Source of the DNA: Massospora cicadina
Taxonomy: Eukaryota; Entomophthoromycota; Entomophthoromycetes; Entomophthorales; Entomophthoraceae
Reading direction: 5' to 3'
Assembly (NCBI GenBank): GCA_022478985.1
Contig: JAKSZP010009234.1
Location: forward strand, 186,001-250,000
Length of the DNA: 64,000 nucleotides
Position numbers and translations under genes: made by a program. Each line of letters opens with the position of its first letter. Position 1 is the first letter of the stretch. Shown here piece after piece: positions 1-11,448 of the stretch. The notes below the pieces were generated by a model. That model was not told where the DNA came from. It searched no databases and saw only the letters and a list, made by a program, of their open reading frames with translations.

Positions 1-9
1 CCCATAGCG

Positions 10-718
10 TTGATCAACATAGACCACAAGCTCTTCACGAAGCTTCTGGCCAACAGCATCACCAAATGGGTGTCACCTCGCCTCTCCCCATCCCAGCACG
101 GTTTTATTCCGGGGAGGTCGTTATGGGACAACTATAATGACCTTCACGTGACTTTGACTGGTAACTCTCGTAAGGTGAATGGCTTTGTGGCTCTCCTGGA
201 TATGGAGAAAGCATATGATCGGGTAGCCTGGAAGTATATTGATGCTTCCCTGGCCCGCTTCCATCTCTCCCGCAGCTAGGCGCTGGATATCAGCGCTCTA
301 TGACCAGCTCCACACCAGAGTCCTGGCGCCAATGGGTTTTACAATGGCAGTACCAGTTGGACAAGGTCTCCGGCAAGGGGACCCCCTGAGCCCTATCCTT
401 TTTAACATCACCCTTGACCCCCTCTTGGCCTCCTTACAGGACAAGCTAACAGGGATTCTGGTCCCAGGTAAAGTCCCCACACGCACCATGGCATTTGCAG
501 ATGACACTGCCATTGCATTTGGCTGCCCTGGGGATGTTGCCCTCGCTGCTGTGACCATTAAGAGGTACACCAAGGCGTCCAACGCCATGGTCAACATCTC
601 CAAGACAACAGTTGTACAGGTCGGCTCCCCCACCTTCCCCCACCATTTGGTATTGAACCTGTGCGCGGTACCTTCCGTCACCTGGGCGTTCTCACCAACC
701 AACAAGGAGTTGCGCTAA
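10..718 (+). pseudogene. LINE-D reverse transcriptase core (frameshifted)
   Basis: The first frame (10-279) carries the finger/palm motifs HGFIPGRSLWDN and LLDMEKAYDRV. The frame then changes near 240-280 and continues (about 290-718) with GLRQGDPLSPILFN and the catalytic FADD at 494-505. These are the classic order and spacing of LINE RT motifs. FADD is intact, but the frameshift splits the core, so no functional enzyme is made. The 5' part (ORF1, endonuclease) lies outside the window. Confidence 0.85.
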
Positions 719-806
719 AAGACAATGAGGACTTGCTCCTCGCAGCAGTTAACTACAGATTGCCAGCTGGAACCGGTGGCACATCACCCCCCAGGGTCGA
801 GCTCTG

Positions 807-1850
807 ATGGCCAATGTGTTCCTCCTCTCCAAAGTCTGGTTCCTAGCGCACGTCTGCCCATTCACAGATGCCTTTTATACGCGGCTCAATGTACTCCTCC
901 GCTGTTGGATCTGGGGCTCAAACCTTCCACCAATGGCCCTCTCAATTATTGCCCAACCCTGCAATGAGGGGGGCCTGGGGCTTCTGGACACGCGATCCCA
1001 CGCCGCCACAATCTTCCTGAAGTTCTTATGGCCGGTTGTCTGCTGAAACGCGACCCCCATGCCCCAATGGGCGCCCGCCCTCCGCCAGTCAGTGTTAGCA
1101 GCTCTGGGTCTTCCTAGAGCATCTCTGACCTCATTAGGGGAGTGGCTCACAAACCACCCAGGCCATCGCCTGAAACAATCCTCATCCCCCTACTGGAACC
1201 AGGCTCTCCTTGCCCTGAAACGAGTAGGCGCGCGGATCCACCATGCCTTCCCATACAGAAGGGAAGGCCCTGGCCTCAGCCCCCGTCGCCATGCAATTGT
1301 GCACAATGGACAAGTTGTCACAACTCGCCTCAACCCCCAAGATCGTCCTCCCATCCGCCCAAGACTCCTTGAGCTCCTCCCTCCCTCCGTGAGATTTGAC
1401 TTTAAGGAATTGTGGAAGGACGTCTATCACCCCATCCTGTCAGCAAAGGGGTCCAACACCTTATGGAGGGTGCTCCACTGTTCATACAGGACAGGGGACT
1501 GGACTGGCCCTACCTTCCAGCACCGAAGTTGCCCCCTCTGTGCGGAGCCTATTGACTCCCACCTCCATCATTTTTTCACCTGTCCAGGTGTTGCCGCATT
1601 TTGGCCAAAGGCCCGCGCGCTCCTCCATGCTCAGCCCTGGTTTGGACACCCTGTGCAAGACCTCATGTTCGAGCAGACATTGCCTGGTTGCCACTAACCC
1701 CTCCGTGTCCTCGCCTATGCCACAGCCATCTGGACCATCCATAACTCCTTCCTTCGTGCTGCCTTTGACCAGCAGGTGTGGACCCTTCCACACATAATCA
1801 CCCACTTTCAGGTACACTTTGAGATGGCCCTGAAGGTCTGCACTATGTCG
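807..1850 (+). pseudogene. LINE-D RT C-terminal half with zinc finger and tail domain
   Basis: Fragments at 807-1046 and 1059-1697 cover the RT connection region (SKVWF..., GGLGLLD) and a Cys-rich finger CPLCAEPIDSHLHHFFTC (C-x2-C...H...C), the position held by zf-RVT-like fingers in other LINEs. A further frame at about 1700-1850 reads ATAIWTIHNSFLRAAF followed by HFQVHF. It matches the IAMWTIHT...HFQAW tail of LINE-A, -B and -C, so this C-terminal extension is shared by all four families. Frames are broken several times. Confidence 0.75.
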
Positions 1851-2023
1851 CCAACCCTCCCCCGCTCAGTTGTCACTGCAGCACGGCTCTGGTGCGCAAA
1901 CCCCCTCCCTTTCTCGATGCCTTCTCCCTCCCCTTCCCTCGCCTCAGGCTCTTAGGAGCCCAGGCGTAATTCAATAACCATCGATGAATCCCCCCTTGGG
2001 TTGGGACCATCTAGTACTAAAAA

Positions 2024-2993
2024 AAGAGGAACAATGCAACCGCAATTTGGGAGAAAATGCAGTGCACAATGCAACAAAGTCTAACTTTAAAAATATAAAA
2101 TCCAATCAACAATCCACATCGAATCAACATGAGACCTGTGTGGGAAAAGTTGACGCAAATGCAAAAAACCGCAATTCCATTGAATCATTGGGTCAGATCA
2201 AAGGAACCAACAATGGCATTAAAAGAGTTGGAGTACAGACGCAAAGCATGGCCAAAATGAGCCGTGGTGGGATAGGGCCAGAGGGCCCTCCCAACTGCTC
2301 CTGAGGCGCCACGGGCACCTCATTGTCAATAGGGACGCTAAACATCGCAGGAGCCAGGGCTCATATGTCCCAAGCCAAAAGCTGGCATTCCTGCGAAAAC
2401 CCCTTGTAGACATCTTGACCATCCAAGAAACCCACTGTCTACAAGGGGAAGAAGAATTTTAGTCAAACAGGGTCGCACCATCACAATCAGTATTGACGTC
2501 TCACTGTGGGGTGATCGTCCAAAACAACAAAAAATTTAAAATTACAAATTCGTCATCACACTTGCATGGTCGAGCCTTGGTAGCAACAATTATGTTCCAA
2601 GAGGAAATAATTTTGATAGCATGTATCTATGCACCGTGCACTGCAACTGAGAGAAAACAATTTTTTGAAAACATTCCTACTCTCACCCTCCCACCAGATA
2701 CCATTATGTTAGGCAATTTCAACTGCTGGGATAACCCCAATACAGATTGATGGCCTAATCCCAGGGGATACCCACCTGGACACATTAATTATCGCACAAT
2801 GAAGGCATCTCTTGGCTTACAGGATGCTCTTCCCCACAATTCACCACTCCTTCCCCACATGACTCTGCCCAACATACATGAGGGAGCGCTCATATTGATG
2901 AGTCGCATTGACCACATCCTCATCCCACAATCCCACCGCTCAAGAATCTCCAAATTTATAACAAAAAGGATCAATTTTCTGACCACCGATTAG
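2024..2993 (+). pseudogene. LINE-A1 AP-type endonuclease (broken)
   Basis: This is the exonuclease-endonuclease-phosphatase (APE-like) domain that nicks target DNA. Visible motifs: IQETHC near 2425 (catalytic Glu), IYAPCTATERKQFFE, GNFNCW near 2713 (the family consensus is GDFNCW, so the catalytic Asp has become Asn) and SRIDHILIPQ. The final Ser-Asp-His motif is knocked out of frame by one lost base near 2972. In-frame TGA codons at 2302-2304 and 2748-2750 occur at the same places in LINE-A2. A one-base deletion near 2380 also shifts the frame. Confidence 0.85.
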
Positions 2994-3153
2994 TTATGGT
3001 GCAGTTAACGCCTACCCAATCCCACACACAGGTGTCGCCTTGGAGAAAGCTTCACCCAGAAAATATAAAATTGCCTGAGATATCTCACTGGGTTGAAAAG
3101 AAGGCTACAAACCCAGAACTATAACCCCATTCACTTCAGATTCTATCAGAACA

Positions 3154-4588
3154 GTGGAAAATTTCAAAAATGATTTAATCAACAAAACCCAATATATTGT
3201 ATCATGCAAGTACACCGCGGACACAGCCACAATCAAGCGTACCTTGGCGGAACTAGACCACCTGGAAATAAATACTCTGAGATCTGACTATAGCCCTAAC
3301 TGGGGATGCAAATGGGCAGAAATTTCAGCCCAACTTAACAACCTCATTTTTGAACACCAACACAGAATTAAAGTATCAAACAAAGATAAGTTCATAAAGG
3401 AAGGCAAAACCTGTTCAACATACTTTTTCTGCCAATTCCACTCCTGCAGAAACCAGCCCGCGTGCACACAGGTCTGCAAGACCAACGGCACCATGGCAGC
3501 TGACCCTGAGGAGGTCAAGGCGGAAGTACACTGCTACTACACTGAATTATACCGTGAAACACCAACAGTTTCAAAAAATTAAAGAATTTATACAAACTGC
3601 TGAGATACAAAGTACACCACTGAATTACAATATACTATCCCTTATTACACGGGAGGAGCTTTGGGATACAATTCGCGGTGCACCACGTAGGAAATGCCCA
3701 GGGTCTGATGGGATACCCTACAAATTTTACAAAAAATATTTTTAACAAATTGCCCCCCTCCTATTGGCGTCTACGAACCAGAGCTTATTAGAAACACGGC
3801 TATTACTAGGCGGCCATGAATCCTACGTTATAACCTTGTATAGAAATGGTGACAAGTTGGACCTGGCCAACTGGCGCCCAATTGCACTCTCCAACACTGA
3901 CACAAATATTCTAACAAAAATTTTAGCAGCTAGATTAGGCGCAATTGCCTCTGAAGTCCTGTCACCCAACCATTTTGGGTTTATACCAGGGCGTTCAATC
4001 TGGAACAACATACACCCTGTTGCAAACATTTGCCAATCCAAAGCAACTGTGCCCTGGTCTTCTTGGATCGGGAAAAGGCGTATGACCGTGTTAGCTGGAC
4101 ATACCTAAAAGAATGTCTACATGCCTTCAATCTCCCACCAAGATTCATAAAATGGGCGATGCTCCTAACAGAATCTGCAACCATGGCTGTATGCGGCCCT
4201 GGATTCCTAACAAACAAAATTAAATCATACAGAGGGCTCAAACAAGGGGATCCCCTCAGCCCACTGCTATACATTTTCAGCTTTTACCCACTCCTCCAAG
4301 TAACTGACTCACTTCCATGTGGATAACCGCACAAGGACAACCAACAGTCAAGAACTGGCCTTTGCGGATGACTGCATAGCAGGTATAGCAAACAATGAAG
4401 ATTGCCCGACAGCTGGAACATACTCTAGAGAAGACTTCAAGATGAGCAATGCATTGCTCAACAAAAGGAAGACAGAAATCATCATCTTAGGCAAATACAC
4501 AAACGAATTGGGCCACAACATCAGAACCTCTTACCAACACTCGAAGAAAGAACCCAATCATTTTACCCTTTGCAACACCTCCCACTAA
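3154..4588 (+). pseudogene. LINE-A1 reverse transcriptase, N-terminal part and core
   Basis: Pieces in changing frames cover the pre-RT linker (3154-3745, with LDHLE, GCKWAE and RKCPGSDGIPYKFYKKYF), then LANWRPIALSNTD, FGFIPGRSIWNN, LDREKAYDRVSWTYL, RGLKQGDPLSPLLY and AFADDCIAGIANNEDC (FADD at about 4362). Each is a recognised LINE RT block and all are present in order. At least four frameshifts (near 3590, 3760, 4050 and 4320) separate them. Confidence 0.85.
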
Positions 4589-4645
4589 CACTCCTGTCCG
4601 ACACCTTGGAATCTGGCTAGAATCAGGGGATATGCTAATGAAACA

Positions 4646-5874
4646 ATGGAAAGCAACCTGTTTCAACGGGTATCCAAACGCGTTGCCTCCCTCAAGGGAA
4701 GAACCCCAGGACTAACAGGACGAGATACAGTTGTTAACTCGCTCATCCTCCCAATACTGTGGTACCAGGCCCATGCGATAGCCTTCTCACCTACCTTTAT
4801 AACCTCAATTCACGCGCTTATCCAGGGCTGGCTGTGGCCTGGCTCTCACCCTCCTACACGGATGGAAACACTATTTGGCCCTCGCTCAAGCGGAGGCATG
4901 GGACTAATAGATTTTGAGAGCTACGCCAATCACAACCTAGGTACCTGGATAAAGGAAATCCTTGCTCCAAACCTCCCGCAACAACATTGGTCCAGAGCAG
5001 CAAGGACTAACTTTGCACAGGTGCTCAAATTAACCAACCCACATATTCCACCCAGACTACTTTCATACCTTGCCAAGCACCTTACTGCATCGGGTCCACA
5101 TGGAACCTCCCCTCATTTCAAACATATCCTCCAAACTGTTCGCTGTATGGGATGGACCATAGAGAACATGGGTACTATACAGGGAAGGGGACGAGCCAGC
5201 CCCCAATTCAAATTAAGAAACCCAGAAAACCACCCCCAGAGGGATATGCTTGCAACAACCCCAAGCATAGCTAGGATAGAATACCTAGATATGTTGGACA
5301 TTCCCTATGATTTAACCACACAGAAGGCAATGTGGAAAGTGACTCACCACCCACTCCTACAGCAAAGGATAAGAGCAAACGCCTGGCGCTGTCTGAGAAG
5401 GACCTATAGGACGGCGGACTGTTCCAACTCCCTCCACAAAACATGTGCAGTATGTGGAGGGGAGGGATACCTACATCACCGCCTAGAAACATGCCCCCAA
5501 CCAAAGCTATATGGAAGGAAGTCTCACGCCTGCTTAAGATCCAAAACAAACAAGAATTCTTGATATCAAAGAGCATCTTCGCGCTCCAGATCGAGTCACC
5601 GATCCCATCTACCCTCCGTTCCTTAATAATACCCATTGCAATGTGGACAATCCACACAATTGTATTATATGCGTTCAAGGGCACAGTCCCAACCATTCAT
5701 GGGATTATCAACAGATTCCATTTCCACTTACTAGAGCACTTCCAAGCCTGGCTCTATGGATATATGAGGCCAAGACAAAAAGCGCTCATAGAATCATGGT
5801 TCCCACTCTGGTTCCTCCACACAGACCCTTTCCTTCACACTGGTTCCATAGCAGGGGAAACCCCCTCGGAATAG
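4646..5874 (+). pseudogene. LINE-A1 RT C-terminal region, zinc finger and tail domain
   Basis: An open stretch at 4646-5563 gives 305 residues of the RT thumb and connection region (SLKGRTPGLTGRDTVVNSL, GGMGLIDFESYANH) ending in the finger CAVCGGEGYLHHRLETC (C-x2-C...H...C). A frameshift near 5500 moves the rest to another frame (to 5874), with IAMWTIHTIVLYA, HFQAWLYGYMRPRQK and SWFPLWFLHTDPFLHT. This tail is conserved in LINE-B and LINE-C. I see no RNase H catalytic pattern, although many fungal LINEs of the Tad type have one. Confidence 0.85.
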
Positions 5875-5983
5875 TGCACCAACATCCCATACCTGGCAGT
5901 CCCGCTGGCAACAGGGGTAACTTGAGTACCCTGGGGTGCCTAATCTCATGTTTGTCATTTATTTCCTTAGTTTTATGTATATT

Positions 5984-6028
5984 CAGTAATGTCCATCCCC
6001 TGATCGGCTTACCTCAGTTAAGTAAAAA
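5984..6028 (+). repeat. Conserved LINE 3' tail (LINE-A1)
   Basis: GTAATGTCC followed by a degraded stem-loop at 5993-6007 (CCATCC-CCT-GATCGG), then GGCTTACCTC and an A/T-rich end. The same block closes LINE-A2, LINE-B, LINE-C, the HAL elements and the SINEs. In this old copy two stem pairs have decayed. Confidence 0.8.
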
Positions 6029-6328
6029 TTGATTGCCCACCATAGTTTTGCTCCAATGTCCTTGGATTCCCCACTGGCTGCCCCAGTGTGGGGCAGCGGC
6101 AAAACTCCCCCACCATTTTCTGTCTTACTGGAAAAAGCACTCAGACTGGCTCGCCCAGTAATACCAAACCCCTGAAACAATTCATTCCTCCCAAGGATCT
6201 TAACATCCCCCTCGCGCAAATCCAAGCAGTGCCCATTGCCCCCTGGTGCTCCCCCAGAGCAACTTGCATTTTTTCCTTAGGGTCGACTATGGAAAACTTT
6301 TCCCCTACCATACCAAGCCATTATCAAA

Positions 6329-6855
6329 ATGGCTCAGGCGGTGATGCATCCCCTGGGTTTTATTGACTTCCGCCCTTAAAAGGGGTATTTTGATCTCTGC
6401 TTCACCTGTGAAGCCAATGCTGCCACTGCGGCAACTGTGACCCTGGTTATACAAGGTACACCTCTCCCCACAATCCAGACTCAGTTCCCAGCGGATATCA
6501 CTTTAGTGGTTCAGTTCGCTAGTTTGCCCACCCACCTTTCCCCTGAGGTTCTCCACCAGGAGCTTGTGAAAGGTTTGGCAGCTTATAGCTCCAACCCTAT
6601 CTTGCAATTTGCGGTCCCAAATGGGGCCACACGCCTCGCTGGGCCTCAGGCGCATGCCATGATCATCCCTGAGTCATATAAGATTGCCCTGTTAATTCCC
6701 CTTGCGCCATCATCCCCTCTGCCCCTAACCATCCATTCTGGGCCTGCGTCGAGGGCATATGGACGATCTTTCCATCCTGTTTTGAGTTGGACCACTTGAA
6801 ATGCAAGTGCCCATCCCTAGCTGCTTCTGGAAGCTCTGATTTTTATCCACCAGCT
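6329..6855 (+). pseudogene. HAL-A ORF1-like protein, N-terminal block (broken)
   Basis: The frame starts at ATG 6329 (MAQAVMHPLGFIDFRP), stops at 6377-6379 where HAL-C has Tyr, then runs to a one-base deletion near 6702. Recognisable blocks: FDLCFTCEANAATAATV, VVQFASLPTHLSPEVLHQEL, KGLAAYSSNPILQF, and after the shift SCFELDHLKCKCP. Block order and spacing match the LINE ORF1 proteins here (LGFES...ADEAA, then F.LP......L...L..GL..YG, then a zinc knuckle), so I infer an RNA-binding ORF1 homologue. The Cys/His motif is not the standard CCHC form. Confidence 0.7.
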
Positions 6856-7019
6856 TCCAATCTGCCACCCGCCCTACGCCAGCTTCAGTATGGGGTACGA
6901 TCCTACCTCCCCCTCCCCCAAAGCCTGTTGCTGCAGCTGTGTCAACAGCCACCAATCTGCCTCCTCCTCGCCCCAGTGCCACAAACGCTCCATCCAATCA
7001 AGCACAGGATTGGACCCCA

Positions 7020-7730
7020 GTTTGATCTCATGTATCCTCCAATGAACCAACCAAACCTCAGGAATATGCTGACTCCCCAATTCAATTCAACAAAAATCCT
7101 TCGTATCTATTGGCTGAAATTGATGAGTCCTGGAATATAATTAAAGAATGAACTATCCAACTCTAGCAGTTTGTGTTTATCAACCACAACGGTGAGCTAC
7201 CCCCTCATTTATATGCCCCCCAGCAAAATGCCAAAATGTTCTGCGGTGACCACCAGATGGCTGTTGAAGCAACGGCTAAGCCAGATTGTCATCCTCTCTG
7301 AAAAGCTGCTGTCAAATCAGTGGCGATGCTCGCAGGAGGAATCCCTCCTTCCATTATTCTCTCCAAAGCCAAGAAGGTTAAAAAAAATATGTTTAACGAA
7401 GCTCACAAAGCTGCCAATGACGCCATCTAGCACATAGCTGTTGTAGCGCGGAATCCCAAATCAAAGATTACCTGCACCAATATCACCACATTTGTAAAGC
7501 TACCTGATGCACGCACATAAGCTGAAAATCTTTGGCCAAATATATCAGAACTCTTATGTATAACAGCTGTATTTCTACCATCCCGATTATTGGAAATATA
7601 TCTCTGCATCCTGCTGATGCCCTGACGCCCCTGCCTTCCTCCATAGCCTGTGCCCAGATTTGGAATGAAGTAGAGGCCGAGGATGAGCCCCCTGATCCCC
7701 CTCCCCTTCCGCCATGATGGGATAAGCGGC
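7020..7730 (+). pseudogene. HAL-A C-terminal block of unknown function
   Basis: By comparison with HAL-C this region encodes PTKPQEYADSPIQFN, then DCHPL-stop-KAAVKSVAMLAGGIP (TGA at 7299-7301), and VVARNPKSKITCTNITTFVKLPDAR at about 7440-7520. The last motif recurs in all four HAL copies. I do not recognise it as a known domain. The TGA is at the same site as in HAL-C, while HAL-B and HAL-D have a sense codon there. Confidence 0.6.
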
Positions 7731-7889
7731 TCCCACTGTCCCACCTGGTTGGTTGAGTTCACGTTATGTGTGTTGTCACTCATTTTGGGCATTCCGTTCA
7801 TTTTTATTTAGTGAGGATTTATTTTTAGGCTTTGAGTTTTGGTAATGTCAGTCCCCTGGTCGGCTTACCTCGGTTAAATAAATACTATC

Positions 7890-8640
7890 TACCCCCCACC
7901 CCTAAAGCCTGCTTCTTCAAAAAGCCTGCAGCAACTAATTGGTCCCCTCCCCACCCAGTGCCACAGATGATCCCACCAATCACAAACTAGCTTTGACAGC
8001 AGTTTCATGCCATGCTGCCCCTAATCAAACAAATCCTCAGTCATATGCCAAGGCCCAATACAGTTCAACCAGAAGCATTAGGATCTATTGTTTAGACTAA
8101 TAAATTGTGCAATTTCTTTGCAACAATCCCAGTCCAGATTGAGGATTTCATTTTTTCTGAATGGAACACTCTGTGACTCCCTTGTTTCTACACCCCCAGC
8201 TGAGCTCCAGTCCATTCTGAAGTGACCACCAGCTTGATGTTGAAGCAGCTGCCACGTCAGATTGTTGTCCCCTCCACAGAGCTGTCACCAAATCAGTACA
8301 TTGCTTGCAAAAGGACTCCCTTCTACCATCATTCTTCCCTTTGTCATTTTGGAAGTCAAAATAATATCAAATACCTTTTCAAGAAAACCAATGAAACCAT
8401 CCAGAATGTGGCAGTGGTAGTGCGGATTCCCAAAGCCAAAATAACCTGCACTAATTTTGCCAAATTTTTAAACTTCCCAATATCTGAATTAAACAAAAAA
8501 ACTTTGTACCTTGTTAAGTTTTTAAAAAATTTGAAGGCTGGGACCCTTAAAGGCTATGCAATTATTTTTTGCTGATAGCCCAGTGGAATCGCCATGTAGA
8601 ATTTTGAGCCCTAGGGAAATCTCTTGGAAGCTTAGTTGTA
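7890..8640 (+). mobile_element. HAL-B, 5'-truncated half-LINE
   Basis: Directly after the HAL-A tail the sequence realigns to the middle of HAL (GCCTGCAGCAACTAATTGG, CCAGTGCCACAGATGATCC) and continues to the conserved block VAVVVRIPKAKITCTNFAKFLNFP at 8405-8490. It reads DCCPLHRAVTKSV where HAL-A and HAL-C have a stop. The 3' end is eroded and I cannot see the shared tail. The 3' boundary is approximate. Confidence 0.55.
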
Positions 8641-8990
8641 TACAAGGCAAATCTCTGTTATTTTAAACAGGCAGTAACACTAGTATTAACTAGGCAAAAG
8701 CTTAAACAAAAATGAAGAACCCTTTATATTCATAGTAAGGTTATTTATAGTATTTAGTAAAGGTCTGGTGTTGCATAGAATATTTGGGCTTCCAGAGTGA
8801 AACGGCAGAATGCAAATTATTTGGTGAGACACAATCATATACGATTGGTTTATCTTATTAAATAATCCTTGATTGGCAATATCTCTAGAATTTACCTAGA
8901 AGATTTGGGAAGGTTTAAGCCTTCAGCGGCTCATTTTGGGATTCAAGTCTTGTGCAATTTTGGTAGTTTCCGCCATGATAGTATTTCCTG
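8640..8990. other. AT-rich spacer
   Basis: No coding sequence, terminal repeat or RNA-like structure is visible between the eroded HAL-B end and the first Gypsy-4 similarity. It may hold a decayed Gypsy-4 3' LTR, but no second copy is present to show it. Confidence 0.4.
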
Positions 8991-9139
8991 GAACAGATTG
9001 TGAAGGATCCGCCATTAAATACCGTTTGGTTTATCAGGAATCTCATCAATCTCAACAATGCCGTCATCAAGATCTTGCCAAGAAGGAAATAAGTCTGAAG
9101 TAACCTAGTGTGGACTTATTTTATGACAGAGACTGACTT

Positions 9140-10119
9140 TATGGAGGCGATAGATTACTCTGGGCCTTTATATATACTATTTGTTACATTCCTGACCATA
9201 ACATATCAAGCTATTGCACCTGACCCCTTGTAGACGAGAAAGAACAATACCAGATCGCCTAACTGGTACTCAGACAGGATTGGCTTTTTGGGCGTTGCTT
9301 TGATCCATCTCTCGTTGGATAATAGTCCCCATAGACTTAGCATCTAAGCTATAGGTGGAATATTTCATCTTTCAGCCTTCGCATTGTGAGCTCAGGGATG
9401 TCCATCATGAAGAACTCCAATTTTGGTTGCACTTGGGGGTAATATTAGCTTCCATCTGTATAGAACTTAGAATAGTGACATATGTATAATCTGATGGTAA
9501 CTCATATGGTATGCCAATAGAGCTACAGGGAGGTATTTATTCCACCAGTATGGGTCAGACTGAGCCACTTTGTGAAGGATGGTAACTAGTATTCCATTCA
9601 CTCCACTGCTCCATTTGTAATGGGATGATAGGGAGCATTAAGGGCAGATAGGTGCCATTAAGGAATTAAGTTCGATGATCACTTGAGATACAAATTTAAT
9701 GTAATTATAAGATAGCAGTACCTTTGGACTACCATGGCGGTTGATGGGCTGTTTTAATAGGAATGAAGAGGTAACTTGAAAAAGTGGGTGAGGTAATAGA
9801 GATGGCATCAACTCATTTGATGAAATGATTGACTGCCAGTATGATGTATTGGTGGCCATACTTCACAGTAGGTACTGGATCAATAGCATCAATGTTGACA
9901 GTAGCGAATAGGGCTAGGACCCCTAACAAGATGTTGATACAGCGTATTGGGAGGTATCTGGCTACCACAAGTGAGACAGGAGTCAACGAAATTTAGATTG
10001 TCAAAATCATCCCCTCCCAATAGAAGTGCTCTCACCCATTGATGAGTTTTTCTGATGGCATCGTGGCCTACATTGAATGGCTCTCTGAGGTGGCCACTCC
10101 CTGGAAGATGGGCAGACAT
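9140..10119 (-). pseudogene. Gypsy-4 integrase remnants
   Basis: The open part at 9889-10119 contains GHLREPFNVGHDAIRKTHQW and SCLTCGSQ, the spaced His-His-Cys-Cys pattern of the integrase N-terminal zinc-binding domain. Further downstream on the minus strand (9638-9859) is a heavily decayed core region. I could not place a complete D-D-E triad. Confidence 0.6.
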
Positions 10120-10406
10120 AAGGCAACTAAGAGGTGCTGACTTGTTTTATACCAACCCATCTTAAATTTGGGTTCACTCAGTCATTTTCTTTAACCGCCG
10201 TGGAACTGAAAGATTTTCTTGACTCCACTCCTCAGTTTGCTGATGAGGCCATAATTATTCCTCATTGGAGGTATAGAGCGTCAATTATAGTAATCATAAT
10301 AGTCCATTGGCATTTTGGTGGATCATTCAAGCTCTATGGATAATGGAAAACTTATAGCTCTAAAGCTTGATAGCCAACGTGCCAGCCGTCTGTCCAGATC
10401 CTTCAT

Positions 10407-11440
10407 CTACTGCAGCCAGCATAAGGAGGTATAGTTCATAATCATGGTGAAATAATTCACATACAGAAAAAAGTGGAACAGCTTAATGGCAAGCAGGAAC
10501 TCTAAACTTTCACATTCTGTGATGCTGTAATTCCTCTCAGGCCTGGTTAGTGTTTTACTAAAATATGCTTTTAAAGTGATCAATCTGATTTTCATCAAGT
10601 TGTGCCAGAATGGCCCCAACAGCTAGATCAATGGCATCGGTGAAGAGGATGAATGGTTTACAAATTTGGATTGTCAAACACCTTAGTGGTGGCGAGTGCT
10701 TTCCAAAGGATGTCAAAAGCTTGGTACGGAGTTTTTTCATATTGGAATAAAAACTTCCTTGTGGAGCAAATTTTTCAAGGGGTCAGCAATCTTAGCGAAG
10801 TGGGGAATGAATTGTCAGTAGTAGCTGACCAGTTAGAGGATACCCTAATGTTGTGTAAACTGGATTTTTAGGTCATTTTCTCAATTGCGACCAACTTGAC
10901 CAATAGCAGAGAAATTCCTTCTTTAGTAACTTTGTGGTTGAGGAAGTCTATATTTGTTTAGAAAACTGGCATTTGGCAGGCTTCAGTTTCAGTGAAATAG
11001 AGTGGAGGCGTTAAAACACCTCCTTCAGATGAGCCAGGTGTTGGTCAAAGTTGCGAGAAAACACAGTCACATCTTCAAGGTAAACTAGCACATATGAAAT
11101 TTTCAAGTCCCCTTACAGGCCATCTATCGCCTTTTGGAACATGGCTGGGGCGTTGCATAGCCCTTGGGGCATTCTGGTGGTTTAAACAACTCCTCACTGG
11201 CTATGAAAGCACTTTTCCCAAATATTTTGGTGCAAGCTCAATATTCCAATATCCACTGGCAAGATCCATTTCAGTAAAGAACTGAGAAACCCACCAAACG
11301 TTCAAGTAATCATTAATTGGGTGAGCAATAGCTGTCTTTCACGTCAGGGCATTCAACTAGCGGCTGTCCATTACTACTTTGTGGCTCCTACCCATCTTCT
11401 GTATAACCAGTAAGAGTAAGGCCCAGGAACTTTGTGAGAG
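10407..11440 (-). pseudogene. Gypsy-4 reverse transcriptase and RNase H remnants
   Basis: Minus-strand reading gives RT text around 11100-11350 (DLASGYWNIELAPK, then MPQGLCNAPAMFQKAIDG in a broken frame), followed near 11000-11090 by YVLVYLEDVTVFSRNFDQHLAHLKEVF. The catalytic YxDD has become YLED. RNase H follows at 10558-10740 with PFILFTDAIDLAVGAILAQLDENQIDH, including the first catalytic Asp. Multiple stops are present. Confidence 0.7.
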
Positions 11441-11448
11441 CTTTAGTA

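Larger units (their letters stand above)
1..1975 (+). mobile_element. LINE-D, 3' part of a non-LTR retrotransposon, cut by window start
   Basis: The window opens inside a LINE reverse transcriptase. Reading frames give, in order, RT core motifs, the FADD active site, the thumb, a CCHC-type zinc finger and a C-terminal tail. Protein similarity to the other LINEs here is clear but low, so I treat it as a separate, older family. Several frameshifts and stops interrupt it. I do not see the conserved 3' tail that ends LINE-A, -B and -C; the last recognisable coding sequence is near 1850 and the boundary with LINE-A1 is set only by where LINE-A homology begins. Confidence 0.85.
2024..6028 (+). mobile_element. 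LINE-A1, 5'-truncated non-LTR retrotransposon
   Basis: Homology to LINE-A2 (minus strand, 15868-21103) begins near 2024 at GAGGAACAATGCAAC, within the region between ORF1 and the endonuclease, so ORF1 is missing. 5' truncation is typical of incomplete target-primed reverse transcription. Endonuclease, RT, zinc finger and the C-terminal domain follow in the usual order, and the element ends in the shared 3' tail (5984-6028). Many frameshifts show it is dead. HAL-A begins directly behind the tail. I could not define a target-site duplication. Confidence 0.9.
6030..7885 (+). mobile_element. HAL-A, ORF1-only half-LINE (non-autonomous)
   Basis: From 6030 the sequence parallels HAL-C (minus strand 37380-39289): a shared leader (GCTCCAATGTC, GTGTGGGGCAGCGGC), an ORF1-like gene, a second coding block and the LINE-type 3' tail at 7841-7885 (hairpin 7849-7863). 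No endonuclease or RT is present and the unit is under 2 kb, so it depends on another element to move. Compared with HAL-C it lacks about 75 bp at the 5' end. It sits exactly behind the tail of LINE-A1, and HAL-B follows its own tail. Confidence 0.75.

Noticed and set aside
446..646. Antisense frames over LINE RT regions as genes (for example 298-705 minus, 5271-5696 minus, 61052-61642 plus)
   Set aside because: They are shadows of real retroelement frames on the other strand and show no motif of their own.
2493..2750. Reassigned TGA codon as explanation for shared stops
   Set aside because: TAA and TAG also interrupt frames throughout, and the aligned residues differ (Arg, Trp, Tyr, His), so decay is the simpler reading.
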